39,920 nt of DNA, taken from Taibaiella sp. GTDB taxonomy: Bacteria > Bacteroidota > Bacteroidia > Chitinophagales > Chitinophagaceae. Location: contig JAIOYR010000031.1 in the NCBI GenBank assembly GCA_021740995.1, forward strand, positions 1-39,920, written 5' to 3'. A model generated the notes under the pieces. That model saw only the letters and a list, made by a program, of their open reading frames with translations. It was not told the origin of the DNA and did not search any database. Of the stretch, positions 1 to 9,140 are shown piece after piece; within the stretch, counting starts at the first letter, position 1, and every line of letters begins with the position of its first letter. The position numbers were made by a program, and so were the translations under genes.

Positions 1-1
1 A

Positions 2-271
2 ATTACATCTGTAGGTGTTTTAGGTACAGACTCCGGCATAGAAATATACCCCAACCCGACGCAGAACGAATGGAATATAACACTGAAGGATGACAACAAC
101 GGCGGTGTGAACTTCCAGCTCTACTCGGCCGATGGCAGGATATCGCGCACTCTGCTATTGCAGGCTGGCACTGTAAACAAAGTAAATGCAGCAGACCTGC
201 CCACAGGGCTTTACTTCTACCGCATCATCAGTGGCACCAATGTATATACCGGTAGTCTGATGAAAAACTAG
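2..271 (+). CDS. C-terminal part of a T9SS-secreted protein
   Basis: This open frame enters from the left edge and ends at a TAG stop. The about 89 visible residues contain a type A sorting domain of the type IX secretion system: an IYPNPT motif near the start, a central LYSADGR segment, and LPTGLYFYRI followed by a terminal SLMKN. Such domains are recognised by the T9SS and usually removed when the cargo is released or attached to the cell surface. The catalytic or binding part lies outside the window, so the function of the whole protein is unknown. An intrinsic terminator follows 22 nt after the stop. Confidence 0.88.
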   Translation: MTSVGVLGTDSGIEIYPNPTQNEWNITLKDDNNGGVNFQLYSADGRISRTLLLQAGTVNKVNAADLPTGLYFYRIISGTNVYTGSLMKN

Positions 272-293
272 CACTACATTTTACAATTCTAAC

Positions 294-329
294 AAAAAAG
301 AGCTGACTCATACGGGTTAGCTCTTTTTT
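294..329 (+). terminator. Intrinsic terminator after the T9SS protein
   Basis: An 11-bp perfect stem (aaaaaagagct at 294-304 paired with agctctttttt at 319-329) encloses a 14-nt loop. The 3' arm ends in six T residues. It lies just downstream of the stop at 271 and before the promoter of the next gene. Confidence 0.8.
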
Positions 330-390
330 CATTTAAGAAGGATTAACACTATATTCATTTTTAGGGTAAACACAATCTGGCAATACAATT

Positions 391-398
391 TATCTTTA
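391..398 (+). promoter_or_regulatory. Probable -7 box of the AMP nucleosidase gene
   Basis: TATCTTTA matches 7 of 8 positions of the Bacteroidota -7 element TAnnTTTG. It ends only 4 nt before the ATG at 403, so transcription would begin at or beside the start codon. No convincing -33 TTTG is visible. Confidence 0.4.
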
Positions 399-402
399 TC
401 AA

Positions 403-1173
403 ATGAAAACAAAGCAGGAGATTGTTACTAACTGGCTGCCACGCTATACCGGGCAAAAAATAGAAGACTTCGGGAGTTATATTCTCCTTTGCAATTTCAG
501 AAACTATGTCAACCTGTTTGCGGAAATGCACAATGTGCCGGTGCATGGGCAAGACAAACCTATGCAATGTGCCACTGCGGGCGAGATAACCATTCTCAAT
601 TTCGGGATGGGTAGCCCGGGTGCTGCTACCGTCATGGATCTGCTTTCGGCCATCAACCCCAATGCGGTGCTGTTTTTGGGCAAGTGTGGCGGACTCAAGA
701 AAAACAACAATGTGGGCGACCTTATCCTGCCCATAGCAGCTATAAGGGGCGATGGCACCAGCAATGATTACTTTCCGCCAGAGGTGCCGGCACTACCCTC
801 TTTTGCACTGCAAAAAGCGATTTCTACCACCATACGCGAACACGAGCGCGACTACTGGACCGGCACGGTATATACCACCAATCGCCGCATATGGGAACAC
901 GATGATGCCTTTAAAGAATACCTGATACGGATAAGGGCAATGGCAATAGACATGGAGACAGCCACCATCTTCACTACCGGCTTCTTCAACAAGATACCTA
1001 CAGGTGCACTGCTACTGGTATCAGACCAACCCATGACACCCGATGGGGTGAAAACAGCCGAAAGCGATAGCAATGTAACCCGCGAGTATGTACACACCCA
1101 CATGCATATAGGCATAGACTCGCTAAAACAACTAATTAATAACGGCCAGACGGTGAAGCATCTGAAGTTTTAA
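403..1173 (+). CDS. amn: AMP nucleosidase (short Bacteroidota type)
   Basis: The 256-residue protein belongs to the PNP/UDP phosphorylase fold and matches the short AMP nucleosidase-like family of Bacteroidota. AMP nucleosidase cleaves AMP to adenine and ribose 5-phosphate in the cytoplasm, in purine salvage and adenylate balance. Visible motifs are ILNFGMGSPGAAT (about residues 65-77, phosphate/ribose-binding region), LGKCGGL (about 91-97), and AIDMETATIF (about 185-194), the family's Met-Glu ribose-binding motif. It lacks the extra N-terminal domain of the long E. coli Amn. The ATG at 403 gives a complete domain and lies just after a -7 box. A futalosine or MTA nucleosidase role is less likely but cannot be excluded from sequence alone. 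The gene stands alone, convergent with the cytochrome gene. Confidence 0.85.
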   Translation: MKTKQEIVTNWLPRYTGQKIEDFGSYILLCNFRNYVNLFAEMHNVPVHGQDKPMQCATAGEITILNFGMGSPGAATVMDLLSAINPNAVLFLGKCGGLKKNNNVGDLILPIAAIRGDGTSNDYFPPEVPALPSFALQKAISTTIREHERDYWTGTVYTTNRRIWEHDDAFKEYLIRIRAMAIDMETATIFTTGFFNKIPTGALLLVSDQPMTPDGVKTAESDSNVTREYVHTHMHIGIDSLKQLINNGQTVKHLKF

Positions 1174-1193
1174 ATCGAAATCAACCAGGGTAT

Positions 1194-1616
1194 CTACTTG
1201 TGTTGCGTCGCTTTTATTGCCATCACATACTTATATAGCGCATCCTTTTGCGCACTTGTAATTTTTGCCCTTGGAGCCATATCGTCTATAATGGCTGGCC
1301 AGGCTGTTTCCGGTCGCTCATAAATGCTCATGGTGCCATGACAGCTTGTACATACGCCCGTGTATATTTCGTAACCATCGGTCAAGGTCTGCAGGGTCAC
1401 ATCTTTGTGGTTTGCCTGAATGGCAATCAGCTCATCATTACCGGGAGCAAAAACTCCATCTTTGGGCTTCGCAGCAGGAGCAATACCCGGTATTACAGGT
1501 GTAGATGGCTGGGCAGGGGCTGAGGCCGTGACTGATTTTTTACTTTTCTTCATTATACTGCATGCCGTTACAGTCAGGGTCAAGGCAGCGAGTACGAATA
1601 ACTTAGACAGTTTCAT
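1194..1616 (-). CDS. Small cytochrome c lipoprotein
   Basis: The 140-residue protein starts with a lipoprotein signal peptide ending at a lipobox (TVTAC, cysteine 19), so it is probably anchored to a membrane facing the periplasm. A Lys/Ser/Ala/Pro-rich linker (about 22-55) leads to a small class I cytochrome c domain with one haem site, CTSCH (C89, C92, H93). Met113 in DDMAPRA is a plausible distal ligand. The likely role is electron transfer in the periplasm, but the partner cannot be told: no oxidase or dehydrogenase gene is nearby. It is convergent with the AMP nucleosidase gene, 20 bp apart. The family call is secure; the physiological role is open. Confidence 0.85.
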   Translation of the reverse strand: MKLSKLFVLAALTLTVTACSIMKKSKKSVTASAPAQPSTPVIPGIAPAAKPKDGVFAPGNDELIAIQANHKDVTLQTLTDGYEIYTGVCTSCHGTMSIYERPETAWPAIIDDMAPRAKITSAQKDALYKYVMAIKATQHK

Positions 1617-1830
1617 AAGTTTCTATTTTATTAATTGATAAACAATATACCTCCCGTAACAGCCGATGGCTGAATTGGTTCAGTGCGATTTTTTCGTGTA
1701 GCTGATTAAGTTTCAGAATAAAACCCTGATAGTTGCCGCTATTAGAAGTGACGATACCCTTACAAAAAAACACAGGGATTCAGCAGGACTACTCCTATAT
1801 ACAAATGGGCAAGAAAAGCTGTAAGTCAAA

Positions 1831-3441
1831 TTAACACCCTTCCTTTTGGGGCCGTGTATCTATACAGCCCGACGAAAAAGTGGCTGGCAACAACAGTTGT
1901 ATAAAAGTTGCATCGGGGTGCATCCTCATTCTTTCATCGAAGGAAAACACCTGTATTCTCAATATGTCTTTCTTTAGGGATGATAGGTACTTTCTGGCAA
2001 TTTCATCTGTCTGCTTAACCCCGTTGATGAACAGGTTGTTTCGCCGCTTTTCAACTATAAATCCTTTTACCTGATCTACTAGATTATCGCTCATAAGCTG
2101 ATTGACCAGTTGGTATTCTTCTGAGACATCTGCTGGCTTTTCTTTCGTAGCCTCGGTGACCTTGTCGACAATATCATCACCAACCGCTTGATTGATCGGG
2201 TGATTTTCATCGGCAATTTCGGCCGGCATTTCAGCTGCAGGTATTTGCGATGCAGCTGTTATATCCGCCTGGTTTTTCTCCCGATTATACGTATCCCCAG
2301 TTGCCACATTGGATGATCTTGTAGTTCCATTTGCTGTTAGTGATCCATCATTCGTTTTTTCAGGCAAGTTTGTTTCGGTGCCTGGTGTTGATGCAGGATT
2401 TTGCCCTGCAGCGGTCAAAAGCTTGTTCTTCACCTTGGAGAAAGAAGGTTTTACCCAGGCTATGGAACCGGTAACGGCAATAATTATAATTAAGGTTGCC
2501 ACCATCCTGCTGTAGCTATAAGGACTCTTTTTTGTATCCATGATGCGCATAATACGGTTGTACAAGTGAGTGGGCTTGCCGGTAGCTGCCACTGCCATGC
2601 GGGGCACAACAGATCGGCGTGCTGCAAGGGCCGTCAGCGCCAGTGCATAAGAAACAGGCTCAGGGGTATTGTTGACAACAAGGTCATCGCAGCAATGTTC
2701 CCGTTCGCGCCGGGTAATGGTTGAAATTATCCAAACAAAGGGATTAAAAAACAAAATGGTTTCTACAATGGTCTGGAGAATATTGACCAGATAATCGTGC
2801 CGCCTGATGTGTGCCAGCTCATGTAGTATAATAGTTTCGAGTTGCGCGGGTTCTAGTTGTGCCACTGCGGCGGCCGGAAGCAGAATGACGGGTTTCAGGA
2901 AACCAATCACCATCGGTACCTGCGCTTTTACTGAAATCAATAGTTTCACAGGTTTTTTTATACTTAGCTGCTGCATCTGGGAAGCCATGAGTGTCTCCAA
3001 AGCCGCATCTGGTAGTATCGTACCCGTGTTTCGAAGCGAAAACAGGTGCAACATACCGCCCGAGAGCCTGGCCAGCATGAGTACCAGCCCAATTACGTAA
3101 CATGCAGACAACCAGGGGAGCATCAATTCCAATGACGACAGAAACGTACGCCAATCACTAAGGCTGCCTGCTATAGTATAAGAGCGTAACGGCAACCAAA
3201 TGACAACATTGTCAACGGTCAACTGATGGGCGGTAAGAGTAAGTGAATGGAATTGCTGCCACCATGTAGCTACAAACCAGGCTAATAAAATAGTGAGCGA
3301 TGACAGTGCCAGGTGATAGCGGGCCTTAGCCGCCTTCGAAGGCACGATTTTGAGTACCAGCCATAGTGCAGCGAAAACCGTAGCACCTTGTGCGAGCGAA
3401 TAGAGCAGTGCCCATGACAGCGATTGAATCCAGATAGCCAT
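1831..3441 (-). CDS. BlaR1/MecR1-type M56 membrane metalloprotease
   Basis: The 536-residue integral membrane protein has about four N-terminal membrane segments and a zinc protease motif, HELAH (H207, E208, H211), in HELAHIRRHDYLVN. A downstream REREHCCDD segment (E248) carries the usual third ligand, and a last membrane helix lies around residues 310-328. This is the peptidase M56 domain of BlaR1/MecR1, which on sensing a signal leads to cleavage of the partner repressor. The C-terminal part (about 330-536) is a low-complexity Asn/Thr/Glu-rich region, not the penicillin-binding domain of true BlaR1, so the stimulus is unlikely to be a beta-lactam by the classical route. The gene follows the repressor gene by 37 bp on the same strand and is almost certainly in one operon with it. 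No beta-lactamase gene is present. Confidence 0.87.
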   Translation of the reverse strand: MAIWIQSLSWALLYSLAQGATVFAALWLVLKIVPSKAAKARYHLALSSLTILLAWFVATWWQQFHSLTLTAHQLTVDNVVIWLPLRSYTIAGSLSDWRTFLSSLELMLPWLSACYVIGLVLMLARLSGGMLHLFSLRNTGTILPDAALETLMASQMQQLSIKKPVKLLISVKAQVPMVIGFLKPVILLPAAAVAQLEPAQLETIILHELAHIRRHDYLVNILQTIVETILFFNPFVWIISTITRREREHCCDDLVVNNTPEPVSYALALTALAARRSVVPRMAVAATGKPTHLYNRIMRIMDTKKSPYSYSRMVATLIIIIAVTGSIAWVKPSFSKVKNKLLTAAGQNPASTPGTETNLPEKTNDGSLTANGTTRSSNVATGDTYNREKNQADITAASQIPAAEMPAEIADENHPINQAVGDDIVDKVTEATKEKPADVSEEYQLVNQLMSDNLVDQVKGFIVEKRRNNLFINGVKQTDEIARKYLSSLKKDILRIQVFSFDERMRMHPDATFIQLLLPATFSSGCIDTRPQKEGC

Positions 3442-3478
3442 TGTTATAATGTTTAAGGGTGAATATTAAAATGAATAA

Positions 3479-3856
3479 CTATTTTTTTGTTTTTTTATCC
3501 AGGTATACTCTTATCATTTCCAACTCTGCATCGCTTGCCTTGTGATTGCCCAATGCCTGCATGACCATTTGCATGGCAGAGCCATTGAAAACCGAGTCTA
3601 TCATCCGTTGCACTATCTGGCCCTGCGCCTGCTGCTGATCTACGGCTGCAGTATACACATGGGTCTTGCCCGAGGCTACCCTGCTCAGCAGCTCTTTCTC
3701 CAGCATTATCTGCATCTGCTTGAGCGTGGTGGTGTACCCTGCATCTTTTTTGAGTGCCAGCCTGTCGTGTACATCCCTCACGGTTGCGGGCCCGTGGGTC
3801 CACAGTATGTTGAGTATTTCCAGTTCTGCTTCAGTAGCTTTTATTGTTTGTTGCAT
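3479..3856 (-). CDS. BlaI/MecI/CopY-family transcriptional repressor
   Basis: The 125-residue protein is a penicillinase-repressor family regulator: an N-terminal winged helix (about residues 5-75, with ELEILNILWTHGPATVRDVHD and YTTTLKQMQIML as the DNA-binding part) and a C-terminal dimerisation helix region. Family members bind as dimers to short palindromes and are inactivated when the paired M56 protease is activated. Two palindromes overlap its own promoter (3863-3904), so negative autoregulation is expected. The downstream gene encodes the M56 protein. Other targets lie outside the window or are unknown. The ATG at 3856 is the natural start, at the usual family length. Confidence 0.9.
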   Translation of the reverse strand: MQQTIKATEAELEILNILWTHGPATVRDVHDRLALKKDAGYTTTLKQMQIMLEKELLSRVASGKTHVYTAAVDQQQAQGQIVQRMIDSVFNGSAMQMVMQALGNHKASDAELEMIRVYLDKKTKK

Positions 3857-3862
3857 TTTCGC

Positions 3863-3880
3863 CTACGATTGAATTCGTAG
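3863..3880. promoter_or_regulatory. BlaI-type operator, site 1
   Basis: The 18-bp inverted repeat ctacga-N6-tcgtag is perfect in its 6-bp arms. It covers the predicted transcription start of the repressor gene, 6 bp upstream of the ATG. BlaI/MecI proteins bind palindromes of this architecture; assignment to this repressor is inference from position. Confidence 0.75.
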
Positions 3881-3881
3881 T

Positions 3882-3912
3882 CAAATCTACGATGATTATC
3901 GTAATTGACAAA
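3882..3912 (-). promoter_or_regulatory. Promoter of the repressor-protease operon
   Basis: Read on the minus strand, TTTG (3909-3912), a 19-bp spacer and TAGATTTG (3882-3889) match the Bacteroidota consensus exactly. The -7 box overlaps operator site 2 by 3 bp and nearly touches site 1, so repressor binding would block it. Confidence 0.75.
3887..3904. promoter_or_regulatory. BlaI-type operator, site 2
   Basis: The second palindrome ctacga-N6-tcgtaa has one mismatch in the outermost base pair. Its centre lies 24 bp from that of site 1, and it sits between the -33 and -7 elements of the repressor promoter. Confidence 0.72.
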
Positions 3913-4047
3913 TATTTTTCAGGTATTTAGTGAATTTTAACAAATAATCGTTGGGGTGTAAATGATAGGCTGTTTTATAGACCACACAACTACCGTTAGT
4001 CCAATGTGAATAACCTCCCAAACACTTTGGAATTTTACCTGTTAACT

Positions 4048-4079
4048 TTTGACTTTTCAATTCGTACCCCTTACCTTTG
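4048..4079 (+). promoter_or_regulatory. atpD promoter
   Basis: TTTG (4048-4051), a 20-bp spacer and TACCTTTG (4072-4079) form a consensus Bacteroidota promoter. The ATG at 4122 lies 42 nt downstream, leaving an AT-rich leader of about 35 nt. Confidence 0.75.
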
Positions 4080-4112
4080 CACAAAATTTCGAGTACTCAA
4101 TTAATAATATAA

Positions 4113-5627
<1,515 letters not shown>

Positions 5628-5632
5628 TTTAC

Positions 5633-5738
5633 AGTAGAAGGTAATTAGTAGAAAGTAGAAAGTCGTGAGTTGACACTATTTCGCTTCTTACTTAACTATC
5701 GGATAGTAGCTTTCTACTTTATACTTTCGACTTTATAC
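5633..5738. repeat. Inverted heptamer arrays between atpD and atpC
   Basis: The left half holds heptads of the type AGTAGAA in phase (5633-5674: agtagaa, ggtaatt, agtagaa, agtagaa, agtcgtg, agttgac). The right half holds the complementary type (5711-5738: tttctac, tttatac, tttcgac, tttatac). The two halves can pair into an imperfect hairpin inside the atpDC transcript. Similar heptads occur in several other intergenic gaps of the window. Confidence 0.7.
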
Positions 5739-5746
5739 TAAAAACA

Positions 5747-6007
5747 ATGAACTTAGAAATATTAACACCGGAACACAAGGTATTTAGCGGAAAAGTATAC
5801 GGTATACAGTTGCCCGGCACTTTTGGTTCTTTTGAGTTGCTCGAAAATCACGCACCTATGATCGCATCATTGGGCAAGGGTAAAATGAAAGTAATCAAAG
5901 ACAAAAACCTATCGAACAATGAAACCTACGAAATCACAGGTGGATTTGTAGAAGTGATCAACAACAATGTAAGTGTGCTCATAGAAGATGCTACAGCCCT
6001 TGGCTAA
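5747..6007 (+). CDS. atpC: F1Fo ATP synthase subunit epsilon (short form)
   Basis: The 86-residue protein contains only the N-terminal beta-sandwich of epsilon (NLEILTPEHKVFSGKVYGIQLPG... through the GSFELLENHAPMIASLGKG segment). The C-terminal two-helix domain, which in E. coli-type enzymes can inhibit ATP hydrolysis, is absent. This short form is usual in Bacteroidota, so it is not a truncation. Epsilon belongs to the central stalk and couples gamma rotation to F1. The gene lies 119 bp after atpD, with a heptamer array between them, and a strong bidirectional terminator follows. Confidence 0.93.
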   Translation: MNLEILTPEHKVFSGKVYGIQLPGTFGSFELLENHAPMIASLGKGKMKVIKDKNLSNNETYEITGGFVEVINNNVSVLIEDATALG

Positions 6008-6032
6008 AAAATCACATAAAATACTAATCATT

Positions 6033-6061
6033 AAAAATGCCGGATAATATCCGGCATTTTT
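6033..6061. terminator. Bidirectional terminator between atpC and rimO
   Basis: A 14-bp perfect stem (aaaaatgccggata at 6033-6046, tatccggcattttt at 6048-6061) with a 1-nt centre has A and T tracts at its two ends. It can therefore end transcripts of the convergent genes atpC and rimO. Confidence 0.85.
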
Positions 6062-6090
6062 AGTTAAGTATAGTTGAAAAAAGACAAAAA

Positions 6091-7398
6091 TTACACCACC
6101 TCACCCTCCAGGTCATAATCAAATGCCTTGGTAATTTTGACCGTTACAAAGTCGCCTATAGGCAGCGCCTTTTTACTGTGTATTACCACCTCATTATCTA
6201 CCTCCACACTATCAAACTCTGTGCGGGCAAGATAACGACCGGCTTCTTTCTTATCTACAAGTACTTTGTAGGTATTACCTATCTTCTCCTGATTGATCTC
6301 GTAAGAAATCTCCTGCTGCACCTCCATAATCTCCTGTGCGCGGGCTTCTTTTTCTTCAGCAGACAGAGTATCGGCAAGGTCATGTGCAGTTGTATTCTCC
6401 TCGTGCGAGTAGGTGAAAATCCCAACGCGATCGAGCCTGCTTTCTGTGAGGAATTCTTTCAGATCTTCCACATCATCCCTTGTCTCGCCGGGGAAGCCGG
6501 CGATGAGCGTAGTGCGGATACAGATGCCCGGCACATGGTCGCGCACATTGGCTATAAGGTCGGTTATTTCCTGTCGGGTTATCTGCCTTTTCATGGCCTT
6601 CAGCATATTGTCTGATATGTGCTGCAGTGGCATATCCAGATAGTTGCAGATATTGTCACGCTCACGCATCACATCCAGTATCTCCAGCGGAAACTTAGAC
6701 GGATAGGCATAATGCAACCTTATCCAGTGCAGCCCTTCTATATCAGAGAGATATTTGAGCAGGTCGGGCAGTGCACGCTTCTTATAAATATCCAGGCCGT
6801 AGTAGGTGAGCTCCTGGGCTATGAGCATTATTTCCTTCACGCCCATGCTTACCAGCCTCTTAGCCTCAGCTATTACTTCTTCTATTGTTTTAGACACATG
6901 GCCACCACGCATCAGCGGTATCGCACAAAAGGAACAGGTGCGGTTGCAACCTTCAGATATTTTGAGGTAGGCATAATGACGGGGAGTGCTCAGCAGCCGC
7001 TCGCCTATCAGTTCTGATTTATAATCAGCATCAAACTGTTTTAGTATCAGCGGCAACTCCATCGTGCCAAACCATGCATCTACCTCGGGTATCTCCAGCA
7101 GCAAATTTTCGCGGTAACGCTCGCTCAGGCAGCCGGTCACGTATACTTTATCCAGCTTACCACGGCGCTTTAGTTCCACCTGTTGCAGTATCGTATTTAC
7201 GCTTTCTTCCTTGGCCTTGTCTATAAAACCACAAGTGTTCACTACCACTATATTGTGGTCCAGCTTGCTGTTTTCGTGTGTTACGTCTATACCATTGGCC
7301 ACCAGCTGACCGCCCAGCGCCTCGCTGTCTACCATGTTTTTGGAGCAGCCCAGCGTTATAATATTAACCTTGTCGTTTTTTAATGTTCTTGTTTTCAA
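6091..7398 (-). CDS. rimO: Ribosomal protein S12 methylthiotransferase
   Basis: The 435-residue radical SAM enzyme adds a methylthio group to the conserved aspartate of ribosomal protein S12. Its N-terminal methylthiotransferase domain has the three cysteines of the auxiliary 4Fe-4S cluster (C18 in LGCSKN, C56 in NTCGF, and the TGCLS cysteine near 90). The radical SAM core has CNRTCSFC (C151, C155, C158). The C-terminal TRAM domain occupies about 375-435. The MRGGHVSK and PLQHISDNMLKAMKR segments favour RimO over MiaB. The start is ATG at 7398. Downstream it is convergent with atpC; upstream lies a repeat-rich gap before der, so it probably has its own promoter, though none is obvious. Confidence 0.95.
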   Translation of the reverse strand: MKTRTLKNDKVNIITLGCSKNMVDSEALGGQLVANGIDVTHENSKLDHNIVVVNTCGFIDKAKEESVNTILQQVELKRRGKLDKVYVTGCLSERYRENLLLEIPEVDAWFGTMELPLILKQFDADYKSELIGERLLSTPRHYAYLKISEGCNRTCSFCAIPLMRGGHVSKTIEEVIAEAKRLVSMGVKEIMLIAQELTYYGLDIYKKRALPDLLKYLSDIEGLHWIRLHYAYPSKFPLEILDVMRERDNICNYLDMPLQHISDNMLKAMKRQITRQEITDLIANVRDHVPGICIRTTLIAGFPGETRDDVEDLKEFLTESRLDRVGIFTYSHEENTTAHDLADTLSAEEKEARAQEIMEVQQEISYEINQEKIGNTYKVLVDKKEAGRYLARTEFDSVEVDNEVVIHSKKALPIGDFVTVKITKAFDYDLEGEVV

Positions 7399-7405
7399 AA
7401 AATAT

Positions 7406-7488
7406 AAAGTCTAAAGTCAAAAGTAGAAGGTCAAAACCTGCCTGTCGGCAGGCAGGGTCGAAAGTCTAAAGTAGAAAGTCTAAAGCTG
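7406..7488. repeat. Heptamer array with a central CCTGCCTG palindrome
   Basis: Two runs of AAAGTNN heptads (7406-7433: aaagtct, aaagtca, aaagtag, aaggtca; 7461-7488: aaagtct, aaagtag, aaagtct, aaagctg) flank a palindrome cctgcctg-tcgg-caggcagg at 7437-7456. It lies immediately upstream of rimO. Confidence 0.75.
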
Positions 7489-7542
7489 TCATTCCACACT
7501 CTTTATTTATTCTATAATTATTCTATCATGCTCACCTTTTCT

Positions 7543-7611
7543 CATTATTGCCACATTCTCACATTGCCACATTGCCTCATTTTCACATTACCACATTACC
7601 ACATTACCACA
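7543..7611. repeat. Octamer (CATTACCA-type) tandem array
   Basis: Eight-nucleotide units in strict phase run from 7543: cattattg, (3-nt break), cattctca, cattgcca, cattgcct, cattttca, then cattacca three times, and cattattt. The array abuts the stop codon of der at 7612. Its period (8) and sequence differ from the heptamer arrays next to it. Confidence 0.75.
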
Positions 7612-8937
7612 TTATTTCTTCCTCATAAATATACGCACCGGCACACCACTGAAGTTGAAATGACTACGAATCTTATTTTCAAGGAAGTTTTTGTAAGGCT
7701 CTTTTACAGCATCGGGATGGTTTGAGAAGAATGCAAACGATGGCACTGCTGTAGGTATCTGCTGCACAAACTTGATTTTCACCGCATAGCCACGAGACAT
7801 TGCCGGCGGATAGCGCTCTATCTCTTTCAGCATAATGTCGTTGAGTACCGATGTTTGAATACGCTTATTGCGATTTTCATACACCTCCAGCGCTTTTTCC
7901 ATACCCTGAAATATACGGGTCTTGTCGAGTGCGGATATGAATATTACCGGAACATCTGTGAAAGGTTCCAGCTTTTCTTTTATGTCTTTTTCGTAGTCGC
8001 GGGCAGTATTAGTTTCCTTTGATTCCACCAGATCCCATTTGTTCACCAGTATTACTACTCCCTTGCCCTTGCGGGTAGCCAGGCTGAAGATGCTCACATC
8101 CTGCGCAGTAAGCCCATTTTTGGCATCTATGAGCAACATACACACATCCGACTCATCCATGGCCTTGATGGCACGTATCACCGAGTAAAACTCCAGGTCT
8201 TCATGCACATTCTTTTTCTTGCGAATACCAGCAGTGTCTATCAGTACGAACTCCTTGCCAAACAGTTTGTAATGGGTATGTATTGTGTCGCGTGTGGTAC
8301 CTGCAATGTCTGATACTATGGTACGCTCCTGATTGATGAGTGCATTGAGCAAGGTAGACTTCCCTGCATTTGGCTGACCGATAATTGCAAATTTAGGCAG
8401 CGGATTACCGTCCTTGTCTGTTGCTTCTGTATCAGAGCTTTCAGTAATGTTGGCCACCACCTCATCCAGCAGGTCACCTGTGCCGCTGCCGGATATAGAA
8501 GACACCTGAAAAGTATGAGCAAAGCCAAGTGAATAGAACTCAGTAGCATACAATGCACGCTCGCTGTTATCTACTTTATTCACTACCAGTATTACAGGCT
8601 TGGTAGACCGGCGCAGCACATCTGCCATGTCTGTGTCCTGTGCTGTGATACCCGTTGTAGTGTCGCAGATAAACAATATAAGGTCTGCCTCTTCTACCGC
8701 TATATGTACCTGCTTACGAATCTCCCGCTCAAAAACATCCTCAGACCGGGACACAAACCCACCTGTATCTATCACGTTGAATACTTTTCCGTTCCAGTCG
8801 GCTATGCCATACTGGCGGTCTCGGGTTACACCACTTACATCGTCTACAATAGCTTTGCGTTGCTCCAGCAACCTGTTAAACAACGTTGACTTTCCTACAT
8901 TGGGTCTTCCTACTATAGCTACCGTAAAACCGGACAT
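7612..8937 (-). CDS. der: Ribosome biogenesis GTPase Der (EngA)
   Basis: The 441-residue protein is the double-GTPase Der, which acts in maturation of the 50S ribosomal subunit. The first G domain begins with GRPNVGKS (about 10-17), with DTGGF and NKVD. The second begins with GQPNAGKS (about 187), with DTAGIR and NKWD. A C-terminal KH-like domain occupies about the last 85 residues and ends in a basic tail (VRIFMRKK). Length and motif order are normal. The ATG at 8937 is preceded by a perfect -7 box. Downstream lies a repeat-rich 213-bp gap and then rimO. Confidence 0.97.
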   Translation of the reverse strand: MSGFTVAIVGRPNVGKSTLFNRLLEQRKAIVDDVSGVTRDRQYGIADWNGKVFNVIDTGGFVSRSEDVFEREIRKQVHIAVEEADLILFICDTTTGITAQDTDMADVLRRSTKPVILVVNKVDNSERALYATEFYSLGFAHTFQVSSISGSGTGDLLDEVVANITESSDTEATDKDGNPLPKFAIIGQPNAGKSTLLNALINQERTIVSDIAGTTRDTIHTHYKLFGKEFVLIDTAGIRKKKNVHEDLEFYSVIRAIKAMDESDVCMLLIDAKNGLTAQDVSIFSLATRKGKGVVILVNKWDLVESKETNTARDYEKDIKEKLEPFTDVPVIFISALDKTRIFQGMEKALEVYENRNKRIQTSVLNDIMLKEIERYPPAMSRGYAVKIKFVQQIPTAVPSFAFFSNHPDAVKEPYKNFLENKIRSHFNFSGVPVRIFMRKK

Positions 8938-8963
8938 GATATAAAATTTTTTATTTGAGTGTG

Positions 8964-8971
8964 CAAAGGTA
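8964..8971 (-). promoter_or_regulatory. der -7 box
   Basis: On the minus strand TACCTTTG matches TAnnTTTG exactly, 26 nt upstream of the der ATG. A -33 TTTG at the right spacing is not evident. Confidence 0.55.
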
Positions 8972-9140
8972 CTTTTAAATATGTTGTTAAAAGCGATTTT
9001 CCATGTTCAGCTTTGTTAAAACATGTATATGGCTCAATAGAAGCTGGTTATACTCTGTAATTTATTTGTAATAATGCAATGAATATTATATCAATGTTGC
9101 GCTTATAGTTACCTTTACGACTCACTACAATTTTAGATCG

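Noticed and set aside
1831-3856. A beta-lactam resistance module
   Set aside because: No beta-lactamase gene and no penicillin-binding sensor domain are present; the pair is called only by its repressor and M56 families.
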